Assembly (NCBI GenBank): GCA_964469155.1
Contig: CAYXXU010000003.1
Span: 1 to 64,000 of the forward strand
From: CAIWKO01 sp964469155
Lineage (GTDB): Bacteria; Bacteroidota; Bacteroidia; Bacteroidales; CAIWKO01
Reading direction: 5' to 3'
DNA length: 64,000 nucleotides
A program made the translations under genes and the position numbers. This document shows, piece by piece, positions 9,757-18,942 of the stretch. How positions within the stretch are numbered: position 1 is the stretch's first letter; each line of letters starts with the position of its first letter. Below the pieces are notes generated by a model. It was not told where the DNA came from. It saw nothing but the letters and a program-made list of their open reading frames with translations, and did no database searches.

Positions 9757-10689
9757 ATGAACAGAATTATTCCCCGTGTTGATAGATCACTGATCGAAAA
9801 TGAACTGACAAAACAATTATTTGTCAGATTCACCAATTTCGGTGATAACGAAATTTATATTCTGAATGCTCATAATGCTCCTCACACCATGCAGGAGATA
9901 GGTCGTTTGCGTGAATATTCATTTCGTCGTGCTGGTGGTGGTACCGGAAAATCGATGGATATTGATGAATTTGACACTGATGAAAACTTATATAAACAAC
10001 TGATTGTATGGGATCCTGAAGAAAAAGAAATAATTGGAGGATATCGCTTTATTAATTGCAGAAATGTCATTTTTGACAGCAATGGGTTACCACACATTGC
10101 TACTTCTGAATTATTTAATTTTTCACATAAATTTTTAACTGAATTTCTTCCCTATACTATTGAGCTCGGACGTTCATTTGTTCAGCCAGATTACCAACCT
10201 ATGGTGAATAGCCGCAAAGGTTTTTTTTCTCTTGACAATCTTTGGGATGGGTTAGGAGCACTGGTTATTAATCATCCGGAAGTGAAATACTTTTTCGGAA
10301 AAGTAACCATGTATCCTCATGTTAATATAAAAGCCCGCGATCTTATACTGTATTTCCTTTCAAAGTACTTTCCCGACCCTGACCAACTGGTTACTCCCAT
10401 TATCCCTTTGGAAATCGAGACAGATCTAAAGGAACTTGAAGAAGTGTTATGCGGTAAATCTTATGATGCTGATAATAAATTATTAACACAGACACTCCGC
10501 AATAATTACAATGAGAATATCCCCCCTCTTGTAAATGCTTACATGAACCTTTCCTCAACCATGAGAAATTTTGGTACAGCTATCAATCCCGGATTTGGTA
10601 GTGTTCAGGAAACCGGAATCCTTGTAACTATTGCTGATATTTACGAAAGTAAAAAAGAACGTCATTTAGCATCCTACCATAAAAAGTAA
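9757..10689 (+). CDS. glsB: GNAT-like N-acyltransferase, probable glycine-lipid synthase subunit
   Basis: A 310-aa protein of the OlsB/hemolysin-like acyltransferase group. It has the typical core: QEIGRLREYSFRRAGGGTG, VWDPEEKEIIGGYRF, then ELGRSFVQPDYQ and the region around ALVINHPEVKYFFGKVTMYP. In GlsB this enzyme transfers a 3-hydroxyacyl group to the amine of glycine. I take the ATG at 9757, one base after the glsA stop, in preference to an in-frame TTG at 9745 inside the upstream gene. The pair is clearly co-transcribed. It is alternatively an ornithine-lipid synthase, but the Bacteroidetes context favours glycine. Confidence 0.7.
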   Translation: MNRIIPRVDRSLIENELTKQLFVRFTNFGDNEIYILNAHNAPHTMQEIGRLREYSFRRAGGGTGKSMDIDEFDTDENLYKQLIVWDPEEKEIIGGYRFINCRNVIFDSNGLPHIATSELFNFSHKFLTEFLPYTIELGRSFVQPDYQPMVNSRKGFFSLDNLWDGLGALVINHPEVKYFFGKVTMYPHVNIKARDLILYFLSKYFPDPDQLVTPIIPLEIETDLKELEEVLCGKSYDADNKLLTQTLRNNYNENIPPLVNAYMNLSSTMRNFGTAINPGFGSVQETGILVTIADIYESKKERHLASYHKK

Positions 10690-10693
10690 ACGG

Positions 10694-11302
10694 ATGCTAA
10701 TTAAAACTGCAGAGTATATAAAAAGTAGTGTAGATCCCAAAAAATGTCCTGAACCATTACTCCCTGAATACGCTTTTATTGGAAGGTCAAATGTAGGCAA
10801 GTCTTCCTTAATAAATATGATCACTGGGGTGAAGGGATTGGCAAAAATTTCAACCACTCCCGGAAAAACCCAACTAATCAATCATTTTCTAATTAACGGA
10901 CAGTGGTATTTAGTTGATTTACCAGGCTATGGATATGCCAAAGCAAGTAAATCGGATAAAAAAAGCTGGCAATCGATGAGTTTTAAGTATTTCGCTAAAA
11001 GGGAAAACCTGATGTCAGTTTTTGTTTTAGTAGATTCACGCATAAAACCTCAAAAAATTGATATCGATTTCATAAACGTAATGGGTGAAAGCAGTATTCC
11101 ATTTGTAATTGTAATGACCAAATGCGATAAGGTTTCATTTGGCCATGCTTCAAATACTTCCATGGAATTAAAAGAAATTCTTTCACAAACATGGGAAGAA
11201 TTACCTAAGACAATAATTTCATCAGCCAAAAACAAATTGGGGAAAGAAGATATCCTGGAATATATTGAGGCTACTAACAAGTTGTTTACCCAACCTGTTT
11301 AA
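10694..11302 (+). CDS. engB: Ribosome biogenesis GTPase EngB/YsxC
   Basis: A 202-aa essential-type GTPase that assists 50S subunit assembly in the cytoplasm. All G motifs are present in order: G1 GRSNVGKSS (residues 30-38), G2 STTPGKTQ, G3 DLPGYGYAK, G4 TKCDK and G5 SSAK. Length equals the family norm. The ATG lies 4 bases after the glsB stop, so it probably shares that transcript. Confidence 0.95.
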   Translation: MLIKTAEYIKSSVDPKKCPEPLLPEYAFIGRSNVGKSSLINMITGVKGLAKISTTPGKTQLINHFLINGQWYLVDLPGYGYAKASKSDKKSWQSMSFKYFAKRENLMSVFVLVDSRIKPQKIDIDFINVMGESSIPFVIVMTKCDKVSFGHASNTSMELKEILSQTWEELPKTIISSAKNKLGKEDILEYIEATNKLFTQPV

Positions 11303-11327
11303 TGCAGTTCAAAATTTAGTTTGTTGA

Positions 11328-12077
11328 TTATGGGTTGGTTTGTCCTGATCCCTGATTTGTATTGGAAGGTTTTTGCTGGGTAGTTTTCTTTACTGTTCCG
11401 GTTGTTTTTTTGTTGTCTTTCTTCCCACCTTTAGTGGCAGATGTTCCTGTTGAAGTTGATTTTGAATCTTCCGGGGCAATGCCCTTTACGTACTTCTTCT
11501 GTTCCAAAACAGTACCATCCGGATTATATGTAGTCCAAACTCCTTCCCGCAAACCATCTTTATAATCACCCTGAAGTTTTAATTTCCCTTTTGAGCTAAA
11601 ATAAACCCAGGGTCCACTACGTTTTCCATCAACATAGTTTCCTTCACATTTTTTTTCACCATTTACCGCATAATAGGAGGTCCATTTATCCGTTTTTCGG
11701 TTATTAATATAAAAACCCTCAGTAATCAGGTTACCTGTAACACTATATCTTTTATACTCACCATCGCGTTTACCGTTAAAGTAATTTGATTCTTCTATTA
11801 TTACTCCATTGGCAGTATGATGGCGAATGAAGGGACCATGTTTTACATCATTCTGAAATGTTATCTCGTTGAATAATATTCCATCCCTCGTATAATACTT
11901 CCAAAGACCCTGTTTGCGTCCCATTTCATCATAAACATTCCTGTGTTTTTCTGAAAGTGGCGCGTACCGGGGCCTTATTTCAATTTCGTTTTGAGAATAA
12001 AGGGAGCCGGAAATTGAAAAGCACAATAATAATACAGTTAAAATAATCCTACCGTTCACAAACAAAGCTTTGCTCAA
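11328..12077 (-). CDS. Exported MORN-repeat (YwqK-like) protein
   Basis: A 249-aa protein with a signal peptide (ending GSLYSQ) and about six MORN-type repeats between residues 48 and 200, each with the pattern G-x-W-x-x-Y-x-x-G followed by GxYxxGxRxGxW. Similar proteins are annotated as YwqK-family antitoxin-like, but here there is no toxin partner and the export signal argues for a periplasmic or surface role. The last 50 residues are a low-complexity Lys/Thr/Ser/Gln tail. The first codon of the open frame is TTG (12075-12077), and a GTG six codons later is also possible; there is no ATG before the signal peptide. It converges with engB across a 25-base gap. Confidence 0.7.
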   Translation of the reverse strand: MSKALFVNGRIILTVLLLCFSISGSLYSQNEIEIRPRYAPLSEKHRNVYDEMGRKQGLWKYYTRDGILFNEITFQNDVKHGPFIRHHTANGVIIEESNYFNGKRDGEYKRYSVTGNLITEGFYINNRKTDKWTSYYAVNGEKKCEGNYVDGKRSGPWVYFSSKGKLKLQGDYKDGLREGVWTTYNPDGTVLEQKKYVKGIAPEDSKSTSTGTSATKGGKKDNKKTTGTVKKTTQQKPSNTNQGSGQTNP

Positions 12078-12239
12078 AATTAATAAAAATAAAACAACGA
12101 ATCAAGTTTTCTTTTTTTATACGGTAATAAAAAGTAAATGTTTTAATTTAATGAAGAAATTTCCTTTTTTGAGTAAAAAAGAGGAAAAAATCTCTTTAAA
12201 ACAGAAAATGGATAAAATCAAAATAATGTGTTTAGAGCA

Positions 12240-12800
12240 TTACTTCTTAATTGGATATTTCTCATCCAGATAAATCCAAAAGAGAGGCTTATAGCCTTTA
12301 ACCACAGCACTATCGCCATAAACGGTTTCAGCCGGTGCGATACCAACTACCTTTTTTTCCATAGTAAATTTTTTTTCGTCAAAACTCCATTCTTCCATGA
12401 AAGTAACCCTGTGTATGTCTTTGCGCTCAAGTTTGTGCATAATAACAGTATCAACTTCCTCATAAGGTGGAGTGGCCCGCAAAACTTTTAATGTATCCGT
12501 TTTACAGGCTATATTATCGACTTGTGTTTTACTAAGCTGACTATTATCGAGGTAATCATACACCTTAACTTTCCCTTCAAAGGCAGCATCTAAAAGTAAA
12601 TTAACAAATTTCTCGCGTTTAAAACCTTCCAGGTTTTCAACCCACCAATCGGTTTCTTCAGGGTAAGGTGACTTAATAAATACCGGGTATTGTATTCTTT
12701 CTGTAATGATTGTTTTAGCTTCTTTATCAGAATTGTTTTTACAGGAGAATCCCAAAAACAAAAATGATAAAACCAAGAAACCGGATAGTAACTTTTTCAT
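12240..12800 (-). CDS. Lipoprotein of unknown function
   Basis: A 186-aa lipoprotein. The ATG at 12800 gives MKKLLSGFLVLSFLFLGFSC, a short lipoprotein signal with the lipobox cysteine at residue 20, followed by KNNSDKE, so outer-membrane or periplasmic anchoring is expected. The mature part is soluble and has no motif that I recognise. It starts 5 bases after the stop of the acyl-CoA ligase gene and is probably co-transcribed with it. An in-frame TTG three codons upstream is less likely. Confidence 0.7.
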   Translation of the reverse strand: MKKLLSGFLVLSFLFLGFSCKNNSDKEAKTIITERIQYPVFIKSPYPEETDWWVENLEGFKREKFVNLLLDAAFEGKVKVYDYLDNSQLSKTQVDNIACKTDTLKVLRATPPYEEVDTVIMHKLERKDIHRVTFMEEWSFDEKKFTMEKKVVGIAPAETVYGDSAVVKGYKPLFWIYLDEKYPIKK

Positions 12801-12805
12801 AAAAT

Positions 12806-14590
12806 TCAAATTAATGTTTCCTCGTTGCTTGCGAATAATTTATTTATTGCAGATTCGTATTTTTTACTGATATACGATCTTTTGATCTTAAGAGTTGGCG
12901 TGAGTTCGCCGCTGAAGCTGGTCCATTCCGATTCCATAAGTTCCCACTTTTTAATTTGTTCGGTCTCTCCAAAAAAGGTATTATAGAAATCGATTTCCTT
13001 TTTAAAGCGTTTTTTGATTTGCAGATTATTGATCATTTCAGAATTGGTGGTATACTCAATACCCTTATTCTCGCACCAGGATTTTAAATCATTGAAATCG
13101 GGAACTATCAGAGCGGCAGCAAATTTCTGATTCTCGCCCAATACGATGAGTGTATCAATAAAAGAAGATTCCTTAAATTTATCTTCAATCTGACCGGGAT
13201 TAATGTATTTTCCGAATGATGTTTTGAATATTTCTTTTTTCCGGCCTGTAATCTTCAATTGACCTTCTTTTTCAATCTGTCCGAGATCACCTGTGTGAAA
13301 CCATCCGTCCGGATCAATTACTTTTTTGGTAAGTTCCTCTTCCTTGTAATATCCCAGCATAAGGTTAGGCCCTTTGGTAAGGATTTCGCCATCTTTAGCT
13401 ATTTTCACTTCAACGCCCGGCAAAACAGGACCTACGGTTCCGAATTTAAGTCCGTTTTTTCCGAAATGGTTCACAGCAATCACAGGTGAGGTCTCTGTAA
13501 GTCCATAACCTTCCAGAATCGGTATCCGTGCTGCCCAAAATATACGGTTCAGACGAGGTTGCAATGCAGCTCCTCCTGAAACTATGGTTCTTAAATTATT
13601 ACCAAGGGCCTCCCGCCATTTACTAAAAACAAGCATATTGGCGATCCTGAGCTTAAATTCATACCACCATCCATTGGCACTGTCCAATTCATATTTCAGA
13701 CCAAGATCTACCGCCCAGAAAAACAATTTCTTTTTGAAACCGGTAAGCTTTCTTCCTTTTTTAATTATCCTGTCATATATTTTTTCGAGCAAGCGAGGCA
13801 CCGTTGACAGAATATCAGCGTGAATCTCCTTGATATTATCGGCAATGGTTCCCATATTTTCTGCATAATAGACCGAAACACCAAGATACTGATACATATA
13901 GTTCAGCATATGTTCATAAATGTGGCATAAGGGCAGATAGCTCAGTGCTTTTGAATTATAACCAATAGGAGGTATTCCGGATACCCCTATAAAATTAGAG
14001 ATGATATTGGTGTGTGAAAGCATAACCCCTTTTGGAGTTCCGGTGGTTCCGGAGGTATATATAATGGTGAAAACATCATCCGGCTTAACTGAAGCTTTAA
14101 TTTCAGCCAGTTTTTCCCTGGCAGGATTTTGCCAGCCCAGACGGATCAGTTCATTAAGGTGTTTAAATCCATGCAGGTTTTTAAAGGTATAGATATCCTT
14201 CAATGAAGGTATTTCAGGCAGAATATTTTCGATCTTACGAAACAGATCCTCACCAGCAACAAAAACGTATTTAATTTCGGCATGATTCAGAATGTACTTA
14301 TAATCAGCTTCGCTTATGGTAGGATAAATCGGAATATGAATGGCACCTATTTGCGTAATTCCCATATCCAGAAAATTCCATTCGGGACGGTTAAACGTAA
14401 TGGTTGCTATTTTATCACCCTTTTGTACACCCAGAGCCAAAAATCCGTAACTTATATAGTTTGAAATATCAACATAAGAGCGGGTGCTGTATTTCATCCA
14501 TTCGCCTTCTTCTTTTCCCGCTAAAGCATCATCCTTCGGGAACTTCTCAATATAACGATCAAGTAAATCAAAAACCCTGGTTACTTCCAT
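12806..14590 (-). CDS. AMP-forming long-chain fatty-acid CoA ligase
   Basis: A 594-aa ANL-superfamily adenylate-forming enzyme that activates fatty acids to acyl-CoA through an acyl-AMP intermediate. The core motifs are present: YTSGTTGTPKGVMLSH (A3 phosphate loop), YGLTETSP (A5), GWFHTGDLG (A7, ribose-binding Asp) and GRKKEIFKTSFGKYI (A10 with the catalytic Lys). Length and the N-terminal LDRYIEKFPKDDAL segment fit the bacterial long-chain AMP-binding group. The lipoprotein gene follows after 5 bases. It probably supplies acyl-CoA for lipid synthesis or beta-oxidation at the inner membrane face. Confidence 0.9.
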   Translation of the reverse strand: MEVTRVFDLLDRYIEKFPKDDALAGKEEGEWMKYSTRSYVDISNYISYGFLALGVQKGDKIATITFNRPEWNFLDMGITQIGAIHIPIYPTISEADYKYILNHAEIKYVFVAGEDLFRKIENILPEIPSLKDIYTFKNLHGFKHLNELIRLGWQNPAREKLAEIKASVKPDDVFTIIYTSGTTGTPKGVMLSHTNIISNFIGVSGIPPIGYNSKALSYLPLCHIYEHMLNYMYQYLGVSVYYAENMGTIADNIKEIHADILSTVPRLLEKIYDRIIKKGRKLTGFKKKLFFWAVDLGLKYELDSANGWWYEFKLRIANMLVFSKWREALGNNLRTIVSGGAALQPRLNRIFWAARIPILEGYGLTETSPVIAVNHFGKNGLKFGTVGPVLPGVEVKIAKDGEILTKGPNLMLGYYKEEELTKKVIDPDGWFHTGDLGQIEKEGQLKITGRKKEIFKTSFGKYINPGQIEDKFKESSFIDTLIVLGENQKFAAALIVPDFNDLKSWCENKGIEYTTNSEMINNLQIKKRFKKEIDFYNTFFGETEQIKKWELMESEWTSFSGELTPTLKIKRSYISKKYESAINKLFASNEETLI

Positions 14591-14704
14591 ACAGTATAAT
14601 TTTTCTATAATTCAGAATTCAATTGCAGATAGTAAGACAAAAATAAGAAAATTTTAAGGAATGTTTATATTTAATTCATTTTATCGCTGAACCCGAAACA
14701 GTGA

Positions 14705-15469
14705 TTAACCCCTGTGGAGATGAGTAGTATTTGCCTGCGCAGTCGGAACAATTACTAGGTCGTTAATGTTGACATGGGCCGGCAAAGTGGTAGTGTAATA
14801 AACTACCTCAGCCACATCATTCCCGGTAAGCGGTGAAAAACCATCGTAGACTTTGGCGGCAGCTTCTTTATCTCCTTTAAACCTGACCATTGAGAATTCT
14901 GTTTCGACAGCACCCGGTGCAATATGGGTAACTTTGATACCATATTTCAACAGGTCTATCCGCATGGCCTTGGTAATTGAATCAACAGCGGCTTTGGTGG
15001 CGCAATACACATTGCCGTTCAGGTAGGTTTCTTTCCCCGCAATAGAGCCTATATTAATAATGTGTCCTTTTTTTTGCCCGATCATTTTAGGTATAACACT
15101 TTTTGAAACATGTAATAGACCTTTCAGGTTGGTATCTATCATCTGGTTCCAATCGTCAAGGTGACCATCCTGTATGGGCCCCAGTCCTGCTGCCAGACCG
15201 GCATTGTTGATGAGTACATCAATTTCCGACCAATCCTGTGGCAGGTTTTCCAGAACTTTCTTTGTTTCTCCGGCATCGCAGACATCAAAGACAAGACAAA
15301 GCACTTTGCAAATGAATTCTTTTTCCAGGTTTCGAGCCAGCTTTTCGAGTTTTTCTTTTCTGCGTGCCGTAATAATAATATGGTATCCGTTTTCGGCAAA
15401 TTTATATGCACAGGCTTCACCAATGCCACTGCTGGCTCCAGTGATCACGACGATCTTATTGTTTTTCAT
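14705..15469 (-). CDS. SDR-family NADP-dependent oxidoreductase (YdfG-like)
   Basis: A 254-aa classical short-chain dehydrogenase. The TGASSGIG nucleotide motif is at residues 10-17, NNAG in the middle, and the catalytic Ser (NIGSIAG) and YCATK (YxxxK) dyad follow. TARRKEKL after the second strand, with basic residues, fits NADP preference. The best-known close relatives, YdfG-type enzymes, oxidise serine and 3-hydroxy acids. The actual substrate here is not readable from sequence. It stands between the ligase gene and the membrane-protein gene with an independent-looking leader. Confidence 0.85.
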   Translation of the reverse strand: MKNNKIVVITGASSGIGEACAYKFAENGYHIIITARRKEKLEKLARNLEKEFICKVLCLVFDVCDAGETKKVLENLPQDWSEIDVLINNAGLAAGLGPIQDGHLDDWNQMIDTNLKGLLHVSKSVIPKMIGQKKGHIINIGSIAGKETYLNGNVYCATKAAVDSITKAMRIDLLKYGIKVTHIAPGAVETEFSMVRFKGDKEAAAKVYDGFSPLTGNDVAEVVYYTTTLPAHVNINDLVIVPTAQANTTHLHRG

Positions 15470-15509
15470 GTTTCTTTTTTTTACAAAAATAGCCTATCCG
15501 GCATAAGGT

Positions 15510-16820
15510 TCAACCAAGAATTTTCTTTAAAAAATGGAATCTACTGATAAACTTCTCCTTGTTCAGCAACATAATGAAAAAGATGAGCAGGAATGGCATG
15601 GCCGGAACCTTATAGCGCACCATGGCTCCCATCACAGGTGTGGTAAGTCCCGTTAAGGTGAATGTGCCAATAAAAAAGAACAGACACAGGAACAATACAG
15701 ACTTATGCGGAATCTTCCGCAAGGAAAATATGAGGCAAAGGATTATTATTGCAAATATAATAAGGTTTTCCAATGCAGAAAACAATATCAGGAACGAATC
15801 AGCCTCAAAGATATACGGCCTGACCAGTGTATTGTATAAGGCAAAGGGGGCATCACTCAACAAGCTTATCAAATTTGGCTGCATCAGGTGCTCAGTAAGG
15901 AGGCTCCCCGAATGCATTTCTTTGGCCAGCCCGATAAAATCGTTTTGTTTCTGAGCAATGATCTCCAGCATATTATAGCCGGGAAATACCCAATGGATAT
16001 TCAATCCCACAGCAATATAAACCAATAATACCAGGGAATATTTCAGCAGGCAGCGTTTCTGATCCGTGTATTTGCACCAGAGAAAGGCAACCAGCAAGGG
16101 TATCAGTATGATGAAAATATAGTATTTAGTATAGATCAGAAGCAAAAGCGAAAACAACAACCAGATTATGGCCCCGGGATTCACTTTTTCGCGCGTCAGC
16201 TTTTGAAGATTATACAAAAGCATGCCCATGCCGAACAGCAATATGGCTTCTTTCAGTACACCTGAACCCCAGAATAAAACCGAAGGAAGAAGGAAAATGG
16301 CAAAGAACAATTCCCGTTTTTTTTCAGCCAGATAGCCCACAAAAAACTTAAAAAGCGCCACCAATCCGGTAAGGGAAAGAAAGCACATAAAAACCGTGTG
16401 CACATTGAAGTAACCGAACGAAAACAGACGGATGGCAGCATTGAACCTTATGATGGTATGGCTGTCGTTATAAATATTGCTTTCGAACACGCGGTACCAG
16501 TTGTTCATGTTTTTGTAGTAGAGGTCAAAATAGGATGAATCGTTGCCAATACCGGTCAGCATTTTGAAATAATCGAGCGGATGTTTCCACAAGGCATCGT
16601 ACATCACACGGCTGTCGTCGAAGTAGCGGAAGATGTCGGCTGTGGAGCGGACGGTGTAATAATACGTATAGATAAAGTACATTACCAGGCCGGCGGCTAT
16701 CTTCAGGATAAAGACCACCGTCAGGCTTTTCCAGCTGAATCCGTCTACCTTAAAGAAAGGAAGTTTGTATATCAAATAGATAAACAGTAGTGAATAAAAT
16801 ATGGTGAGGAGGATTTCCAA
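15510..16820 (-). CDS. Polytopic inner-membrane protein, polymerase- or glycosyltransferase-like
   Basis: A 436-aa protein with about eleven hydrophobic segments spread over its length and a hydrophilic loop near residues 60-130 (STADIFRYFDDSRVMYDAL through NNWYRVFESNIYNDSHTI). The layout resembles EpsG/O-antigen-polymerase-like and GT-C-like membrane proteins of Bacteroidetes, but there is no diagnostic motif, so the function stays open. The frame opens with TTG at 16818-16820 and no upstream ATG is in frame. It runs into the SDR gene in the same direction with a 40-base gap. Confidence 0.65.
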   Translation of the reverse strand: MEILLTIFYSLLFIYLIYKLPFFKVDGFSWKSLTVVFILKIAAGLVMYFIYTYYYTVRSTADIFRYFDDSRVMYDALWKHPLDYFKMLTGIGNDSSYFDLYYKNMNNWYRVFESNIYNDSHTIIRFNAAIRLFSFGYFNVHTVFMCFLSLTGLVALFKFFVGYLAEKKRELFFAIFLLPSVLFWGSGVLKEAILLFGMGMLLYNLQKLTREKVNPGAIIWLLFSLLLLIYTKYYIFIILIPLLVAFLWCKYTDQKRCLLKYSLVLLVYIAVGLNIHWVFPGYNMLEIIAQKQNDFIGLAKEMHSGSLLTEHLMQPNLISLLSDAPFALYNTLVRPYIFEADSFLILFSALENLIIFAIIILCLIFSLRKIPHKSVLFLCLFFFIGTFTLTGLTTPVMGAMVRYKVPAMPFLLIFFIMLLNKEKFISRFHFLKKILG

Positions 16821-17128
16821 TTATTGTTTTGTTCAAGTTGGATAGCAAAGATAATTAATTGCAGGATAATTCATGGTTAAATTGTTCGATGGTTAAATTG
16901 TTAGAAGGCTGATAGCTAATAGCCAAAAGCAAATTCTCCGGACTCCGGTCTCCTGTCATCTTTCCATTTATCCATCTTTCCAATTATCCTTCTTCCATTT
17001 ATCCAATAATTAGATGTATCTTTGCAGAAATTCACATTCGGACTTTTTTTCCCTCCCCACCATTGACAGGTTTTTGATTTCCCCAATTATTTACATTATT
17101 ACATTATTTATTACATTTTATTAAAATT
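16821..17128. other. Intergenic region between divergent genes
   Basis: This 308-base gap separates the minus-strand membrane protein and the plus-strand DEAD-box helicase. It contains short degenerate duplications (TTAAATTGTT twice near 16876-16900; CCATTTATCCA twice near 16965-17005) and a probable promoter -7 element TATCTTTG at 17017-17024. That promoter implies a leader of roughly 100 bases before the helicase ATG, longer than most here. No gene is seen. Confidence 0.5.
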
Positions 17129-18406
17129 ATGCCATTTCAACAATTAAACATTATTGAGCCTATTCTCAGATCAATTGAACAAGAAGGTTACACCATACCC
17201 ACCCCTATCCAAAAAGAAGCTATCCCTATTGTGCTGCGTGGAACCGACCTGCTGGGCTGCGCCCAGACCGGTACCGGAAAGACCGCTGCCTTTGCTATTC
17301 CTATTCTGCAATTGTTGTACGCCAACAAGGTGTACGACCGCAAACGAAAAATACGCAGCCTGATAGTTACCCCCACTCGCGAACTCGCCATACAGATAGA
17401 CGAAAGTTTTAAAGCCTACGGCCGCTTTTGCGGATTGACCAGCACCGTAGTGTTTGGAGGGGTGAACCAGAATCCCCAGACCGCCATTTTACAGAAAGGT
17501 GTTGATATACTGGTAGCCACTCCCGGCCGCCTGCTTGACCTTATGGACCAAGGGTTTATTTCACTGCGCGATGTGGAGATCTTTGTTTTGGATGAAGCCG
17601 ACCGCATGCTCGACATGGGTTTTATCCACGATGTCCGCAAGATCATCGCCGCCCTGCCGCGTCAGCGACAGTCGCTGTTTTTTTCGGCAACCATGCCTCC
17701 CGAGATCATAAAACTATCGAACACCATTCTGCACCAACCCTTAAAGGTGGAAGTAACCCCTTCGGCTTCGACGGTGGATATTGTGAAGCAATTCGTCTAC
17801 TTTGTCGATCGCGGAAACAAACCCGCCTTGCTGGTTGATTTGCTAAAAGATAAGAATATCCGCACCGCACTGGTGTTTACCCGCACCAAACACGGCGCCG
17901 ACCGCGTGGTGAAAATTCTGGAGAAACACAAAATAACAGCCGAAGCCATCCACGGCAACAAGGCACAGAATGCACGCCAGCGTGCTTTGGCCAACTTCAA
18001 GGCTCAGACCACCCGAGTGCTGGTGGCTACAGACATTGCCGCCCGCGGCATAGATGTGGAGGATATGGAGTTTGTAATCAACTACGAGATATCGAACATT
18101 CCCGAAACCTATGTGCACCGAATTGGCCGCACCGGCCGCGCAGGAGCGAAAGGCACCGCCTATTCGTTCTGCGATGCGGAAGAAAAACCTTATATACGCG
18201 ATATTGAAAAGCTGATAGGCAAAAAGATTCCCGTGATAGACGAGCATCCTTTTCCATTAATGGATCACAACCCGGCCAAAGCTCCTGCCCGCCCGCCGCG
18301 CAGCAACAATATGCGCCAACAGCGCAATTCTGTAGATTCCAAATCAGGAGGAAACAATAAGACTCCTCAAGTGAGGAACAAAAGAGCGTTTAGTAGCTGG
18401 AGGTAG
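17129..18406 (+). CDS. DEAD-box ATP-dependent RNA helicase (RhlE-like)
   Basis: A 425-aa cytoplasmic RNA helicase. The Q motif (GYTIPTPIQ), motif I AQTGTGKT, Ia PTREL, II DEAD, III SAT and VI HRIGRTGRAG are all intact. A basic, disordered C-terminal tail of about 60 residues (PARPPRSNNMRQQ...) follows the helicase core, as in RhlE proteins that remodel ribosomal RNA. It has a long leader after the promoter element at 17017-17024, which could carry regulation, for example by cold, as in many Bacteroidetes DEAD-box genes. Confidence 0.93.
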   Translation: MPFQQLNIIEPILRSIEQEGYTIPTPIQKEAIPIVLRGTDLLGCAQTGTGKTAAFAIPILQLLYANKVYDRKRKIRSLIVTPTRELAIQIDESFKAYGRFCGLTSTVVFGGVNQNPQTAILQKGVDILVATPGRLLDLMDQGFISLRDVEIFVLDEADRMLDMGFIHDVRKIIAALPRQRQSLFFSATMPPEIIKLSNTILHQPLKVEVTPSASTVDIVKQFVYFVDRGNKPALLVDLLKDKNIRTALVFTRTKHGADRVVKILEKHKITAEAIHGNKAQNARQRALANFKAQTTRVLVATDIAARGIDVEDMEFVINYEISNIPETYVHRIGRTGRAGAKGTAYSFCDAEEKPYIRDIEKLIGKKIPVIDEHPFPLMDHNPAKAPARPPRSNNMRQQRNSVDSKSGGNNKTPQVRNKRAFSSWR

Positions 18407-18942
18407 TAGTTAGGTTTTAGAAGGGGCGTATTGTCCCATTAGGACTCCTTCAGGTAACCTTGATTTAACGTCAAGCAACCTTTATTTTAAATCGGGTAAC
18501 CTTGATTTGAAAGTCACTTTGGGCCATGAAGCTGTGACATTCCGCTTCATGGCGATGACCTTCCGCTTTGGAGCGGAGACTTTCCGCCATGAGGCGGACA
18601 ACATATTTCCGCCTCCTGTAGTTTTTTTAAGGATAGAAAATTGCATCATTCTGCAGATTTTTTTTCAATAGATGTACAACAATTTCAGTAGATTTGCGTT
18701 GCTAAGAATTGACCACAGAGTTGCGCAGAGTTTAAACACAGAGGAACACAGAGTTAGGAAAGAAAAAAATGCAGAAATAATTTCTTAGTGTTTCTAAGTG
18801 AACTAAGTGTCTGAGTGGTTTATAAGAAAGAAAGAAATAATGAAAATCGAACAAGGACCACCGAATATTGAAATAATACCAGGTACTATATACCATATAC
18901 TAAATACCATATACCAAATACCATATACCAATTACCATTAAA
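18407..18942. repeat. 536-base intergenic with 21-nt palindromic tandem array and other repeats
   Basis: No gene is supported. From about 18453 to 18620 the sequence is an imperfect tandem array with a 21-base period. The later units are hyphenated palindromes: CCGCTTCATGGCG at 18542, CCGCTTTGGAGCGG at 18563 and CCGCCATGAGGCGG at 18584, spaced exactly 21 bases apart. The earlier units have the shape GTAACCTTGATTT. At 18700-18825 there is a CACAGAG-rich block resembling common dispersed Bacteroidetes repeats. Before the next gene, ATACCATATAC recurs with a 14-base period at 18890, 18904 and 18918. Confidence 0.65.

Noticed and set aside
11328..12077. YwqK antitoxin of a toxin-antitoxin pair
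   Set aside because: It has an export signal and no toxin gene next to it; MORN repeats alone do not show antitoxin function.
12070..12273. 67-codon plus-strand frame between the MORN and lipoprotein genes
   Set aside because: Low-complexity AT-rich translation (Lys/Phe runs), overlapping the end of the lipoprotein gene, no family signal.
18453..18620. Possible CRISPR array
   Set aside because: Units are contiguous 21-mers with no spacers; the palindromes vary between units. The same applies to 29409-29812.
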